From Phycisphaerales bacterium (lineage in GTDB: Bacteria; Planctomycetota; Phycisphaerae; Phycisphaerales; UBA1924): a stretch of 64,000 nucleotides of DNA. Position numbers and translations under genes: made by a program. Where the stretch lies: positions 62,001 through 126,000 of the forward strand of contig JAJDDI010000068.1 in the NCBI GenBank assembly GCA_029260375.1. The letters run 5' to 3'. The notes under the pieces were generated by a model that saw only the letters and a program-made list of their open reading frames with translations, did not search any database and was not told the DNA's origin. Positions 35,052 through 44,048 of the stretch are shown here, piece by piece (positions within the stretch are counted from its first letter, which is position 1; each line of letters opens with the position of its first letter).

Positions 35052-36117
35052 GCCGAGCACCATCGGTCGTGATCCGGCTCGAGTCGCGGACGACGAGCGA
35101 AGTCGCGAGCCGCGAGTGACGCGGCGACGCGTCTGGCTGTTCGAGGCGCCGCACCAGGGCGTCCACGGCCTCCCGCCCGAGTTCATCGACGGGCAGGTGC
35201 ACGGACGAGAGCTTCGGGCGAACACAGCCGCAGAACGAGGAGTCATCGAACCCGACGATGCGCAGATCGCCCGGGATGGACAGCCCGTAATCACGAGCGG
35301 CGTTCGCAACCCCGATGGCGATCTCGTCGTTCGCCGCCAGCACCGCCGCGCCCGGGAGCAGGCCCTTCTGGATCATTCGCGTCGCCCAGTTCCATCCCCA
35401 ATCAAAGCTGTACTCGCCGTAGGAAATCTGGTCGGGCGTGGGCTCATGCCCATCACGGCGCAGCGCCTCGGCGAACGCCGCGGATCGCTCGTCCGAGTCG
35501 ATGTTGCCCTGGTGCCCGCCCGCGAAGAAGCAGCGCTGGGCGGGCGTGCCCTCGAGCAGATGGGCCACCGCGCCCAGTGCCCCGGTGACGTTGTCGAAGC
35601 TGATCGTGTCCACCGGAACGCCGGGACGGTCCACGCCGACAACCACGGTCGGCAGGTCCAACGCCGCGATACCATCCAGGTCCACTCGCGTCCGCTCGGT
35701 GAGCATCACGATCAAGCCGTCGGCAAGATCCAGCGCGAATCCCCCCGCCGGGTTCTCGTCCGCCCGGTGGGCGTTCGAACTCACCAGAAGGTGATATCCC
35801 AGCTCGCACGCCCGGTCGTCCGCACTGCGCATCAACTCAGAAAAGAACAGGCCGTGGATGTCGGGGAGCGAAACCCCGATCACCCGGCTCCGGCGTGTCA
35901 GCAGACCCTTGGCGAACAGATTCGGGCGGTACCCCAGCTCATCCACGGATCGCCGAACACGCTTGACCGTCTCAGGCGAGACCATCTCCGGCGTGTTGAG
36001 CGCCCGGCTGACGGTGGCGATCGAGACCCCGGAGTGCTCGGCGACGTTTCGGATCGACACGCCGCTTGCCCTTGGGGAACCCTGGCCCGCCCGCAGATTT
36101 GCCTCGCGAGGCTTCAT
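35041..36117 (-). CDS. LacI-family transcriptional regulator of the glucan locus
   Basis: A 358-residue regulator. The helix-turn-helix is VSIRNVAEHSGVSIATVSRA (about residues 20-39), followed by the hinge GYRPNLFAKGL and a periplasmic-binding-protein-like ligand domain (VIGVSLPDIHGLFF, LRIVGFDDSSFCG). The ATG at 36117 is taken; an upstream TTG at 36153 would extend it across the operator. A LacI-type half-palindrome overlaps its 5' region, so autoregulation is likely. It faces the GH144-type gene divergently with only 18 bases between the starts and overlaps the next gene downstream by 11 bases. The effector is probably a sugar from the locus. Confidence 0.92.
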   Translation of the reverse strand: MKPREANLRAGQGSPRASGVSIRNVAEHSGVSIATVSRALNTPEMVSPETVKRVRRSVDELGYRPNLFAKGLLTRRSRVIGVSLPDIHGLFFSELMRSADDRACELGYHLLVSSNAHRADENPAGGFALDLADGLIVMLTERTRVDLDGIAALDLPTVVVGVDRPGVPVDTISFDNVTGALGAVAHLLEGTPAQRCFFAGGHQGNIDSDERSAAFAEALRRDGHEPTPDQISYGEYSFDWGWNWATRMIQKGLLPGAAVLAANDEIAIGVANAARDYGLSIPGDLRIVGFDDSSFCGCVRPKLSSVHLPVDELGREAVDALVRRLEQPDASPRHSRLATSLVVRDSSRITTDGARHDA

Positions 36118-36135
36118 CGGAGAGGATGATACCAG

Positions 36136-37698
36136 ATGAAACCGTTTACACAAGCATCCTGGTCCTCTTCCTTATGGTCTCGGGGCGTCCGATTGCTTGG
36201 CGGGGGCGTGATCGGACTCATGAGCTTCGGCTGCCTTGCACGCCAGCACGGTCAGCCGCCGACTCATCCCACGCCCGCTCCGATCACGATCAGCGACGAC
36301 GGCGCCCACCCCCGCCCCCCGTTCCGCTTCGCACCCTCGGATGCGGCGCTGCTCGACGAGATCCAGCACGCCTCGTTCCAACTCTTCTGGCATGGGGTCA
36401 GCCCTGACACCGGTATGGTCTACGACCGGACGAGCAGCGACGTCATCAGCATCGCGGGCGTGGGGTTCCAACTCGCGGCGATCCCGATCGGCGTTGAGCG
36501 CGGCTGGATCACGCGAGACGCGGGGGAGCAGCGAACCCTGCAGATCCTCCGCGCGCTCGAGGGCGAGCCGTCCAACCGCAAGGCGGGGTTGTTCTATCAC
36601 TTCCTCGAACCACACGACGCTTCCGCCCGCAGGGTCGGCGCCGAGATGGTGGTCAGCACGATCGACTCGGCCATCGCCTACGCGGGCATGCTCTCCGCCG
36701 GTGTCTACTTCGACGGAGAATCACGGCTCATCGCTGACCGTCTGTTCGCCTCCGCGGATTGGTCGTTCTTCCTTCAGACCCCCGGGGACAATGGGCCGCC
36801 GGGTCGGTTCATGAGCCTCGGATGGCGACCCGAGGCCGACTCCGACCCCACCGGCGCCGGCGAACTGATCGGCTATTCATGGATCGACTCTGGCGATGAG
36901 CACCGCCTCGTGACCTTCATGGGCGTCGCCGCGACAGACGCGTCTCATCGTGTTCCTGCCAAGACCTATTTCGCGCTCCGCCGCCAGATCGGGAACCACC
37001 CGGAGACCGGCGACATGGTCTGGTTTCCCTACTCGGGGGCGCTCTTCACCGCCTTCTTTGCGCACTGCTTCATCGATTACGCCCACCTGGGCGCCGACGA
37101 TCCATCGTCCATGGTCAGCCTGCCTCGCCCCGCCGTGGACTGGTGGGAGAACAGCCGTCGCGTGGTCAATCTCCACCGCGCGCGGGCTCTTGAGAACCCC
37201 GAGGGGGTGCCGACGCTCGGCCCTAACGCCTGGGGCCTGAGCGCGTGCGATTCGCCCGGCGGGTACCTCGTCGCGGGCGTCTTCCCCGATCGGGTCGAAA
37301 CGCCCGGGCTGGTCCAGGGACGAGACTTCTCTTCCTATGTTCCCTCGCCCCGATGGGGTGACGGCACGGTGCCCCCGTACGCGGCGGGGGCTTCAATCAT
37401 GTTCGAACCGGAGGCGAGTCTCGCGGCCCTCAGGTGGTTCCGCGAGCTCACAGACGACAACGGCGCCCCGTTGCTCTGGCGTGATCCGGGCCATGGCGGG
37501 TTCGGCCTGCCCGACGCGTTTAACCTGAGGAGTGAGGGAGAAGCGCCCTGGGTCGCCTCCGACACGGTCGCCATCGATCACGGACCGATGCTGCTCGGGA
37601 TCGAGAACGCCCGGACGGGGCTCATCTGGTCGCTCTTCTCTCGGCACCCCGCCGTGCAGGCGGCAGAGTCCCGCCTGGGGCTGCGTGATCGGGAATAG
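36136..37698 (+). CDS. Glucoamylase-family (PF10091 / GH144-like) lipoprotein, probable beta-1,2-glucanase
   Basis: A 520-residue secreted protein with a lipoprotein-type signal (VIGLMSFGC, Cys about residue 36). The catalytic region begins with ALLDEIQHASFQLFWHG and contains VISIAGVGFQLAAIPIGVER, GAELIGYSWIDSGDE-like text, NAWGLSACDSPGGYLV and GFGLPDAFNL, which is the layout of the 'glucoamylase' (PF10091) alpha/alpha-toroid family. Characterised relatives (GH144) are endo- or exo-acting on beta-1,2-glucan; the PF10091 fold is also found in cyclic beta-1,2-glucan synthases. The start at 36136 has no good ribosome site and overlaps a LacI operator, so the true start or a leaderless transcript needs thought. 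Neighbours (GH94 phosphorylase, sugar symporter) support sophoro-oligosaccharide release. Confidence 0.82.
   Translation: MKPFTQASWSSSLWSRGVRLLGGGVIGLMSFGCLARQHGQPPTHPTPAPITISDDGAHPRPPFRFAPSDAALLDEIQHASFQLFWHGVSPDTGMVYDRTSSDVISIAGVGFQLAAIPIGVERGWITRDAGEQRTLQILRALEGEPSNRKAGLFYHFLEPHDASARRVGAEMVVSTIDSAIAYAGMLSAGVYFDGESRLIADRLFASADWSFFLQTPGDNGPPGRFMSLGWRPEADSDPTGAGELIGYSWIDSGDEHRLVTFMGVAATDASHRVPAKTYFALRRQIGNHPETGDMVWFPYSGALFTAFFAHCFIDYAHLGADDPSSMVSLPRPAVDWWENSRRVVNLHRARALENPEGVPTLGPNAWGLSACDSPGGYLVAGVFPDRVETPGLVQGRDFSSYVPSPRWGDGTVPPYAAGASIMFEPEASLAALRWFRELTDDNGAPLLWRDPGHGGFGLPDAFNLRSEGEAPWVASDTVAIDHGPMLLGIENARTGLIWSLFSRHPAVQAAESRLGLRDRE
36137..36150. promoter_or_regulatory. LacI-type operator between lacI and the GH144-like gene
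   Basis: TGAAACCGTTTACA matches the symmetric LacI/GalR-type site TGTAAACGTTTACA at 12 of 14 positions. It sits 20 bases upstream of the LacI start and covers the first codons of the divergent hydrolase gene. Confidence 0.65.
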
Positions 37699-37729
37699 TT
37701 CGGGTTTCCTGCGCAAATCAGTTCTGCTC

Positions 37730-37758
37730 TTGACACTTCAACGCCTATCCAGCACAAT
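37730..37758 (+). promoter_or_regulatory. Sigma-70-type promoter of the PEP-CTERM-like gene
   Basis: TTGACA at 37730-37735, a 17-base spacer, then CACAAT at 37753-37758. The operator at 37757-37772 covers the predicted start site, the usual arrangement for repression by a LacI protein. Confidence 0.65.
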
Positions 37759-37772
37759 GTAACCGTTTACAT
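37757..37772. promoter_or_regulatory. LacI-type operator upstream of the PEP-CTERM-like gene
   Basis: ATGTAACCGTTTACAT is a 16-base near-perfect palindrome of the same type as the sites at 36137 and 44969. It overlaps the -10 end and predicted transcription start. Confidence 0.75.
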
Positions 37773-37866
37773 GGCGAGCGTGAACGCCCGTCCCTGCGGA
37801 CCACTGTTGATCTGCAATCGCGTGTGTGTTGGAGAGACCACACATCTCAGAGAGAGAGGAAGCAAC

Positions 37867-38646
37867 ATGAAACTGATCAAGCCCATTGGTGTCCTTCTCG
37901 TGCTAACCCAGGCGGGCGCTGCGTCCGCGTCGGTCTCGGACATCGGGAGCTTCATTGACAATCCCCGTCTGTTCAATGATCGTCCCAGCTCGAACCTGTT
38001 CTACTCGAGCATGTACAGCTCCACGAACGGTTCGCTCAGCCTGGTCGAGAACAACTACGGCGCCGGCGGCTTCGCCAACCGGCACACCGCCTGGTTCGGC
38101 GATGACGCCGGTACCAACAAGGTTGACTTCGACTTCGGCGACGGCTGGGACATGAAGATGAACATGGTCATCAACGATGCCAGCAATGTGGACAACGTCG
38201 AGGCCGGTTTCCAGTTCGACCTGTTCGGCTTCGGACTCTTCGGCGTGCTCTCGTCAAGCGGAGAGATCGCCGCGTTCGGCTCGGTCCTGCCGTTCCACTC
38301 GTTCGGCGCCGGTGTCTACAACATCGGCGACGAGGTCCAGCTCCGCATGGTCCATCGTCCGGGGGACGCTGAGTTCGGCTCCACCGCGTCCACCATGGAA
38401 TACATGTACAACAACCTCACGACCGGCTCGGGCTGGGTCTCCAGTGGCGAGGTCGATTTCTCAAACCTCGAGGGCGGCATCCCCAGCGGCTTCGATATGT
38501 TCCTGGGCCTGGGCGCCCAGATCAACAACCCCGACGCGACGCTCGGGTCCATCGATATCCAGTTCAGCCAGATCATGGTCCCCGCTCCCAGCGCCGCGGC
38601 GCTGCTGGGCATGGGCGGCCTCCTCGTCTCGCGCCGTCGGCGCTGA
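37867..38646 (+). CDS. Secreted protein with PEP-CTERM-like C-terminal signal
   Basis: A 259-residue protein with an N-terminal signal peptide (LIKPIGVLLVLTQAGAASAS) and a C-terminal tail VPAPSAAALLGMGGLLVSRR followed by two more arginines, which is the Pro-rich motif, hydrophobic helix and basic end of PEP-CTERM sorting signals. The mature part is Asn/Gly/Phe/Ser-rich with alternating beta-strand pattern (NNYGAGGFANRHTAWFGDDA). GAGG precedes the ATG at 37867; the frame is open upstream, but that part spans the operator and promoter. A strong promoter with a LacI operator drives it. It is probably a surface protein, perhaps glycan-binding; the function is unknown. Confidence 0.82.
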   Translation: MKLIKPIGVLLVLTQAGAASASVSDIGSFIDNPRLFNDRPSSNLFYSSMYSSTNGSLSLVENNYGAGGFANRHTAWFGDDAGTNKVDFDFGDGWDMKMNMVINDASNVDNVEAGFQFDLFGFGLFGVLSSSGEIAAFGSVLPFHSFGAGVYNIGDEVQLRMVHRPGDAEFGSTASTMEYMYNNLTTGSGWVSSGEVDFSNLEGGIPSGFDMFLGLGAQINNPDATLGSIDIQFSQIMVPAPSAAALLGMGGLLVSRRRR

Positions 38647-38696
38647 TCGGACTGCCTCCTTGCCGGCAGAGGCCAGGCCGGGAAGAACAATCGGGT

Positions 38697-38717
38697 GACG
38701 GGGAATCCCTCCCCGTC
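38697..38717 (+). terminator. Hairpin after the PEP-CTERM-like gene
   Basis: GACGGGGA and TCCCCGTC form a perfect 8-bp stem with a 5-base loop, followed by a C-run and no T-run. It lies 51 bases after the stop and 85 bases before the GH94 start, and may reduce read-through into the phosphorylase gene. Confidence 0.45.
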
Positions 38718-38801
38718 CCCCATTCCCGCGCGACGTGAGTCATCATGATGATGCGTCCCGCGATCGCGACCACACGAGCGGACCAGCAAGGATCGAAGGC
38801 C

Positions 38802-41267
38802 ATGCTCAACAAGACCAGCAATCAGTTCGGCCGGTTCATCAACGGTGGGCGGGCCTACGAGATCACCGACCCGGGCACGCCGATGCCCTGGACCAACGTG
38901 ATCTCCAACGGACGCTACGGCCTGGTCGTGAGCCAGAACGGCGGCGGATTCTCCTGGCTCGACCACTGCCAGCTCAATGTCATCACCCGCTGGGACATGG
39001 ACCTTGCCCGCGATGACAAGGGCAAGTTCCTCTACCTGTCCGATCTGGACGCGCCCGCCGACGACCCCAGCGCGGTCTGGTCCCTGGCGCCGCACCCCTG
39101 CCGCACGAAATACGACTCGTACCGCTGTGTGCACCAGCCGGGCATGACGACGTTCGAGACCGAGTTCAACGGCGTCCACGCCCGGTGGGAAATCGGCGTC
39201 GCCCCAGACGATCAGGTGGAGGTCTGGCGCGTCCGACTGACCAACCGCTCGGGGCGTTCCAGGCGCCTGCGGCTTGGCGCGTTCCTCGAGTGGTGCTGTG
39301 GCTCGGCGCCCGACATCAAGCGGGAGTTCCACCGTCTGTTCTTCACGACCCGCGACGATCAGGAGCACAATGCCGTCATCGCGTCCAAGAACATGTGGGA
39401 GGCGCCCTTCGGGACCGCCGACGACCACTGGAACCGTGCATGGCCCCACGCGGTGGCGATGGCCATCGGCGGCGACACCGGGATTTCGTGGCGAACCAGC
39501 GACAAGTCGGACTTCTTCGGCCGCTACGGCGACCCGGCACGCCCCGCCGCCATGCGCGCCCCGGTCGAGGGACGCTTCGGGCGCTTCGTGGACGCCTGCG
39601 CCGGCTCGGGCACGGACATCGAGCTCGAGGCCGACGCGACCAAGACCGTCTGCTTCGCCATCGCGATCGCCGACGACACGGGCGCGGTGGGGAAGCTGAG
39701 CGCCCGCTTCGCCCAGCCCGCCAGCGCTGACGCCGCCCTCAAGGGCGCGATCAGGCTCTGGAACGACACGCTGGCCCCGACGCGCGTCCAGACCGAGGCG
39801 CCCGACTTCAGCCTGCTCAACTCGACATGGCTCGCCTACCAGGCGATCAGCTCACGCATGTGGGGACGCAGCGGCTACTACCAGCAGTCCGGCGCGTACG
39901 GCTACCGCGACCAGCTCCAGGACAGCCAGCTCTGGCTCGCGCTCGACCCGCAGCGCTGCCGCGACCAGATCCACCTGCACGCCGCCCACCAGTTCGCCGA
40001 CGGCACGGTCTACCACTGGTGGAACCCCATCACGGAGACCGGCCTGCGCACCGCCTGCTCCGACGACTACCTCTGGCTCCCGCTCATCACCGCCTCCTAT
40101 ATCCGGGAGACGGGCGACGCGTCCATCCTCGATGAGACCGCGCCCTTCGTTGATGACGAGACGGGCGCGACCGTGGCCGAGCACGCCAAGCGGGCCATCT
40201 CGCGCTCGTTCGAGCGCATGAGCGACCGGGGCCTGCCCCTGATCGGCGAGAACGACTGGAACGACGGGCTCTCGCACGTGGGCGACGACACCCACGGCGA
40301 GTCCGTCTGGCTCGCGATGTTCCTCTGCGAGGTCCTCCGTGAGTTCGGGCGCGCCATTTCGCGCCACGGGGACCACGCGACCGCGAGCGACTACGAAGCC
40401 AAACGAGCCAAGCTCATTGAGGCCATCGAGACCCACACGTGGGACGGCGCCTGGTACCGGCGCGCCACCGACCGCGACGGCCGCTGGCTCGGCTCGAGCG
40501 AAAGCCTCGAGGGCCAGATCTTCCTCAACGCCCAGACGTGGTCCATCCTCGCCGGCGTCGCCAGCGAGGACCGCGCCAAGCAGGCCTGGGCCTCCGTGCG
40601 TTCTCGCCTGCTGACCGACTACGGCCCGCTCCTGCTCGCCCCGGCGTACACCGTGCCCGATCCCAACATCGGCTACCTCTCGCGTTACGCCCCCGGCTCA
40701 CGCGAGAACGGGGGCGTGTACATGCACGCCGCGACGTGGGCGCTGGCCACCGCGTGCAAGCGCCGAGATCTGGAGAGCGTGTCGAGCATCTGGGCGTCGA
40801 TCTCCCCGCCGCGTCGCGGGCGCGACGCCGAGGCGTACGCCGCGGAGCCCTACGTGCTCCCGGGCAACGTGGACGGCCCGCTCTCAACCTCGCCCGGTCG
40901 CGCCGGGTGGACGTGGTACACGGGCTCGGCCGCGTGGCTCAACCGCGTCAGCCTCGAATGGATCCTGGGCATCCGCCCCACGTGGGAGGGGCTGCTCATC
41001 GATCCCTGCCCGATGCCCGAGCTGGGCGAGGTCGATGCGACGCGCACCTGGCGCGGGCGGCGCGTGCGCGTCCGCTTCGACGCGGCCACCTTCGATCCGT
41101 CCCTGCACGCCTCAGTTACACTCAACGGACGCCCGATCGAGGGCGCCGTGATCACCGAGTCCATGATCCCCGAGGGATCGGTCGCGGACGTCCGGGTCAC
41201 CTGGGTCGCCCCGGGCGCCGGCACACCGCGGGTCATGACCAGGGCCACCCAGAGGAGCAAGCCATGA
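38802..41267 (+). CDS. GH94-family glycoside phosphorylase
   Basis: An 821-residue cytoplasmic GH94 enzyme (no signal peptide). The N-terminal beta-sandwich ([40 protein letters not shown]) is followed by the alpha/alpha barrel with [40 protein letters not shown], the catalytic NDWNDGL (about residues 484-490; the Asp in it is the general acid of GH94), [13 protein letters not shown] and [14 protein letters not shown]. The [11 protein letters not shown] string recalls GH94 domains of cyclic beta-1,2-glucan synthases and 1,2-beta-oligoglucan phosphorylases more than the classic cellobiose phosphorylases, as far as I remember. It would split an imported oligosaccharide with phosphate to glucose 1-phosphate. 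The ATG at 38802 is chosen over one at 38745 for its AAGG site. Its stop overlaps the pseudopilin start (ATGA). Confidence 0.88.
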   Translation: MLNKTSNQFGRFINGGRAYEITDPGTPMPWTNVISNGRYGLVVSQNGGGFSWLDHCQLNVITRWDMDLARDDKGKFLYLSDLDAPADDPSAVWSLAPHPCRTKYDSYRCVHQPGMTTFETEFNGVHARWEIGVAPDDQVEVWRVRLTNRSGRSRRLRLGAFLEWCCGSAPDIKREFHRLFFTTRDDQEHNAVIASKNMWEAPFGTADDHWNRAWPHAVAMAIGGDTGISWRTSDKSDFFGRYGDPARPAAMRAPVEGRFGRFVDACAGSGTDIELEADATKTVCFAIAIADDTGAVGKLSARFAQPASADAALKGAIRLWNDTLAPTRVQTEAPDFSLLNSTWLAYQAISSRMWGRSGYYQQSGAYGYRDQLQDSQLWLALDPQRCRDQIHLHAAHQFADGTVYHWWNPITETGLRTACSDDYLWLPLITASYIRETGDASILDETAPFVDDETGATVAEHAKRAISRSFERMSDRGLPLIGENDWNDGLSHVGDDTHGESVWLAMFLCEVLREFGRAISRHGDHATASDYEAKRAKLIEAIETHTWDGAWYRRATDRDGRWLGSSESLEGQIFLNAQTWSILAGVASEDRAKQAWASVRSRLLTDYGPLLLAPAYTVPDPNIGYLSRYAPGSRENGGVYMHAATWALATACKRRDLESVSSIWASISPPRRGRDAEAYAAEPYVLPGNVDGPLSTSPGRAGWTWYTGSAAWLNRVSLEWILGIRPTWEGLLIDPCPMPELGEVDATRTWRGRRVRVRFDAATFDPSLHASVTLNGRPIEGAVITESMIPEGSVADVRVTWVAPGAGTPRVMTRATQRSKP

Positions 41268-42097
41268 GCAACGACAGCGCGGAACGCGGACCGACCCTCT
41301 GTTGTAGTCACCCGTGCTCGAAGCCCCGCGCGTTCACGCTGATCGAGCTGCTGGTCGTCATCGCGATCATCGCGCTGCTGATCGGCATCCTGCTGCCGTC
41401 GCTCGGGAAGGCGCGGCAGCAGGCCAACGATATTGTCTGCATGAACAACCTGCGACAGATCGGGCTGGCGTACCAGATGTACATGGACGATCAGCCCGAC
41501 GGCAAGGAGCGGTACGTTGACATGTACCCCTTTCTCTCAGGAAAGGAAACGAACCCGGTGACCGGGAATCACGACTTCCGCGCCCAGCGTTGGAACGTCA
41601 TGCGCGCACTCTCGGACTACTTTGGGGGTAGCCCGGAGCAGGGTGTCTTTGTTTGCCCGGCGGCTAAGGGTGCGTCTTCTGTTCTGGATGTGAATACGCG
41701 CCTTGACATGGAGCAGAGAGCTCGGGTCCATGTGCTTGATTATGACTTGGACGGTGTTGAGGAGTATACGGAGTACTGGTTCCACGACTTCCCGGCGGTC
41801 GAGCCGCAGTTGCTGCCAGAACGCTCATTCACCGGCGTGTCAGGGCAGTTGCGCCGCATAATTAAGCATCCTGATGAGATCGTGCTTGCGATCGACGCTG
41901 TCGATTGGATCCCGCGTCATCGGTCACCGGCCTATGAGCAGAACCCCAACGGACCCGACACGATGGGAAGCAGTTATGTGCTCCGGGGTGATCAGCGCGT
42001 TCAGCGGATGACCGAAGCCGAGTACGTTCTCGGGCGGGATAAATACAACTCCGATAGTTTGTTTTATAACTGGGGTCACAACTACCCGGGCAACTGA
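41264..42097 (+). CDS. Pseudopilin-like protein with prepilin N-terminal methylation motif
   Basis: A 277-residue protein. A short leader ends in the prepilin peptidase site, and [20 protein letters not shown] gives the conserved hydrophobic helix with Glu5. The following [20 protein letters not shown] and [15 protein letters not shown] text is the planctomycetal H-X9-DG/DUF1559-like style of pseudopilin. The globular part ends near GHNYPGN. Such proteins are very abundant in Planctomycetota and Lentisphaerota and often sit in sugar loci. The start overlaps the GH94 stop by 4 bases with AGAGGAG upstream, so the two are translated together. It probably forms part of a surface or periplasmic pseudopilus; the role in sugar uptake is unknown. 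Confidence 0.88.
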   Translation: MSNDSAERGPTLCCSHPCSKPRAFTLIELLVVIAIIALLIGILLPSLGKARQQANDIVCMNNLRQIGLAYQMYMDDQPDGKERYVDMYPFLSGKETNPVTGNHDFRAQRWNVMRALSDYFGGSPEQGVFVCPAAKGASSVLDVNTRLDMEQRARVHVLDYDLDGVEEYTEYWFHDFPAVEPQLLPERSFTGVSGQLRRIIKHPDEIVLAIDAVDWIPRHRSPAYEQNPNGPDTMGSSYVLRGDQRVQRMTEAEYVLGRDKYNSDSLFYNWGHNYPGN

Positions 42098-42112
42098 GCA
42101 GGAGGCGCCCGA

Positions 42113-42475
42113 ATGGGGATCCGAGAAACAGTCAATCAGAAACCTTGGATCGGATGGGCTGTCGCGGGAGTGCTTGCGGTAGCCGCAGGCTACTTCATCA
42201 TCAAGGGCAGTAGCAGCAGTGCGCCCGACTCGATCGAGCGGCGTTCGGAGCGGGTTACGATCCGTTGCACGGAAACGGGCAACGAGTGGACCTTGAACCG
42301 CGGGCAGTTCGAGCGCCTGCTGTTGGGTCAGGACGGAGAGATCGACCCGAGCAAGGGGATCCCCAGCGAGTTCGCCGACGGGCGCCTGACCGGTGTGCTG
42401 GTGGACACCGATGACTGGGAAGAAACCGTCGGACGCATCAATAGCATGAAGCGGTCAGTCGGGGCGATCCCTTAA
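42113..42475 (+). CDS. Small membrane-anchored protein next to the pseudopilin
   Basis: A 120-residue protein with one N-terminal transmembrane helix (WIGWAVAGVLAVAAGYFIIK) and a soluble domain of about 85 residues (VTIRCTETGNEWTLNRGQFE). GGAGG lies before the ATG and the gene starts 15 bases after the pseudopilin stop, so they form one operon. Small proteins of this kind often accompany planctomycetal pseudopilins. I do not recognise a named family. Confidence 0.72.
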   Translation: MGIRETVNQKPWIGWAVAGVLAVAAGYFIIKGSSSSAPDSIERRSERVTIRCTETGNEWTLNRGQFERLLLGQDGEIDPSKGIPSEFADGRLTGVLVDTDDWEETVGRINSMKRSVGAIP

Positions 42476-42506
42476 GCCGAGTCTCGCCCACGCCCCGCAA
42501 TGCGGA

Positions 42507-43940
42507 TCACGTCTCCATCGCTCCACTGCGCCTCCGCTCCAGCGCCCCCTTGACCTCATACGCCCGCGCCTCGCTGAGCGGGTACGCCCGTACCAGCAGG
42601 ACCGACACGCCGCACAGCGCCAGCGGGATCCCAATCTCGAACACGCGCAGCAGCAGCAGCGTCCGGTGCGACTGCATGCTCAGCTTCTCGTTGAACCCGG
42701 CCACCTCGATCAGCACCCCGGCGATGAAGTACGCGCCCGCCATCCCCATCTTCATGAACCACCAGAAGACCGAGTAGTAGCTGCCCTCGCTGCGGGTGCC
42801 CGTGTTCAGGTCGTCCTCGTCGCAAACGTCCGCGACCATGGCGGCCGCGAGGGTGAAGAACATCAGCATGCCTGCCGAGAGCATCCCCGTGGGGATCAGC
42901 ACCAGCCACGGCATCTCGGGGTTGTAGCAGACGATCTTGGAGACCTGCGCCCCGCCCATCAACCCCACGGCCAGCAGCAGCGTCTTCGATTTGCCGATGC
43001 GCCTGCTAATAAGGTTCAGCGGGAAGACCGCCAGCACCGCCGTCACCGCCCAGACCGTGCCCCCCCAGCCCAGCAGGACGGACGCCGCCCCCTTGTCCCC
43101 GCCATAGAGGTAAAAGATCGTGATGTAGTTGGCGAACCCGTTGACGAGGTTGAAGCCCATAACCGTCGCGAAGATGATCCCGACGAGGATCAGGAAGGTC
43201 CGGTTGCTCAGCGTCTGGCGCATGCTCGTGAGCAGCGGTACGCGCTGCTGATGCATCGCCTGATCAAACTTCCGCTCCTTGCAGAGCGTGGCGCACGCGA
43301 TCGCGGGGACGAGCACGAGGCCCGCCGCCAGGTACGCGACGTTGCGCATGCCATCGACCTCGTCGCCCTCGGCGCCCTTGAACAGCTCCCAGTTGGCCAT
43401 GGCGTAGAACCAGGGCGTGATGATGGCGCCCACGTTGCCCACGAAGCTCTTGACGCTAAAGAGCTTGGTCCGCTCGTGGTAGTCGCTGGTCATCTCCATG
43501 CCCAGGGCGCCGTGGGGGATCTCGAACATCGTGACCGCCGTGTAGAACACGAGCGACGCGATCAGGAAGTACCAGAACTGCGACATGGCGGACCAGTCCC
43601 GCGGGACGGACCACATCGCGACGAACGTGACGGCGACCGCGATCCCCCCCAGCAGGATGTACGGGCGTCGCCGCCCCCAGCGCGAGCGGGTGTTGTCCGA
43701 GATGTGTCCCATGAGCGGGTCGGTGAACGCGTCCCAGAAGCGCGGCGCCATCTGCGCCACGCCCACCAGGATCGCGCTCAGCCCCAGCCCCACGTTGAGG
43801 ATCAGCCCCGAGAGCTGCCCCACCGAGTTGAACAACGCGATGGGCACGAACCCGCCCATCCCGAACGCGATCATCTGGATCCACGGGATCTTGTCGCGCT
43901 GGGCGGTCTGGTGGTGGGTGGGGTGGGGGGCTTCAGGCAC
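42507..43940 (-). CDS. GPH-family sugar:cation symporter (MFS)
   Basis: A 477-residue transporter with about 12 transmembrane helices. LSAILVGVAQMAPRFWDAFT and DPLMGHISDNTRSRWGRRRP is the signature of glycoside-pentoside-hexuronide symporters (MelB-like), with the second half carrying MVADVCDEDDLNTGTRSEG. It starts at GTG (43940) with AGGAG 9 bases upstream. It is convergent with the pseudopilin operon and downstream of the terminator at 43987. In this locus it would import the oligosaccharide released outside, for the cytoplasmic GH94 phosphorylase to split. Confidence 0.9.
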   Translation of the reverse strand: MPEAPHPTHHQTAQRDKIPWIQMIAFGMGGFVPIALFNSVGQLSGLILNVGLGLSAILVGVAQMAPRFWDAFTDPLMGHISDNTRSRWGRRRPYILLGGIAVAVTFVAMWSVPRDWSAMSQFWYFLIASLVFYTAVTMFEIPHGALGMEMTSDYHERTKLFSVKSFVGNVGAIITPWFYAMANWELFKGAEGDEVDGMRNVAYLAAGLVLVPAIACATLCKERKFDQAMHQQRVPLLTSMRQTLSNRTFLILVGIIFATVMGFNLVNGFANYITIFYLYGGDKGAASVLLGWGGTVWAVTAVLAVFPLNLISRRIGKSKTLLLAVGLMGGAQVSKIVCYNPEMPWLVLIPTGMLSAGMLMFFTLAAAMVADVCDEDDLNTGTRSEGSYYSVFWWFMKMGMAGAYFIAGVLIEVAGFNEKLSMQSHRTLLLLRVFEIGIPLALCGVSVLLVRAYPLSEARAYEVKGALERRRSGAMET

Positions 43941-43986
43941 GGGTGTCCGGCTCCTGGCGGGGAACAGATGGCGGTGAAGCAAAACA

Positions 43987-44010
43987 CCCCGCGGCTTGAA
44001 CACCGCGGGG
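43987..44010 (-). terminator. Rho-independent terminator of the dockerin-type gene
   Basis: CCCCGCGG / CCGCGGGG form an 8-bp stem with an 8-base loop. In the leftward direction the stem is followed within two bases by TTTT. It ends the transcript of the gene at 44049-44900, leaving the symporter to its own promoter. Confidence 0.75.
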
Positions 44011-44048
44011 CGTGTGTGTACGGGTCTGATTCTCGAGAACGGGAGAGG

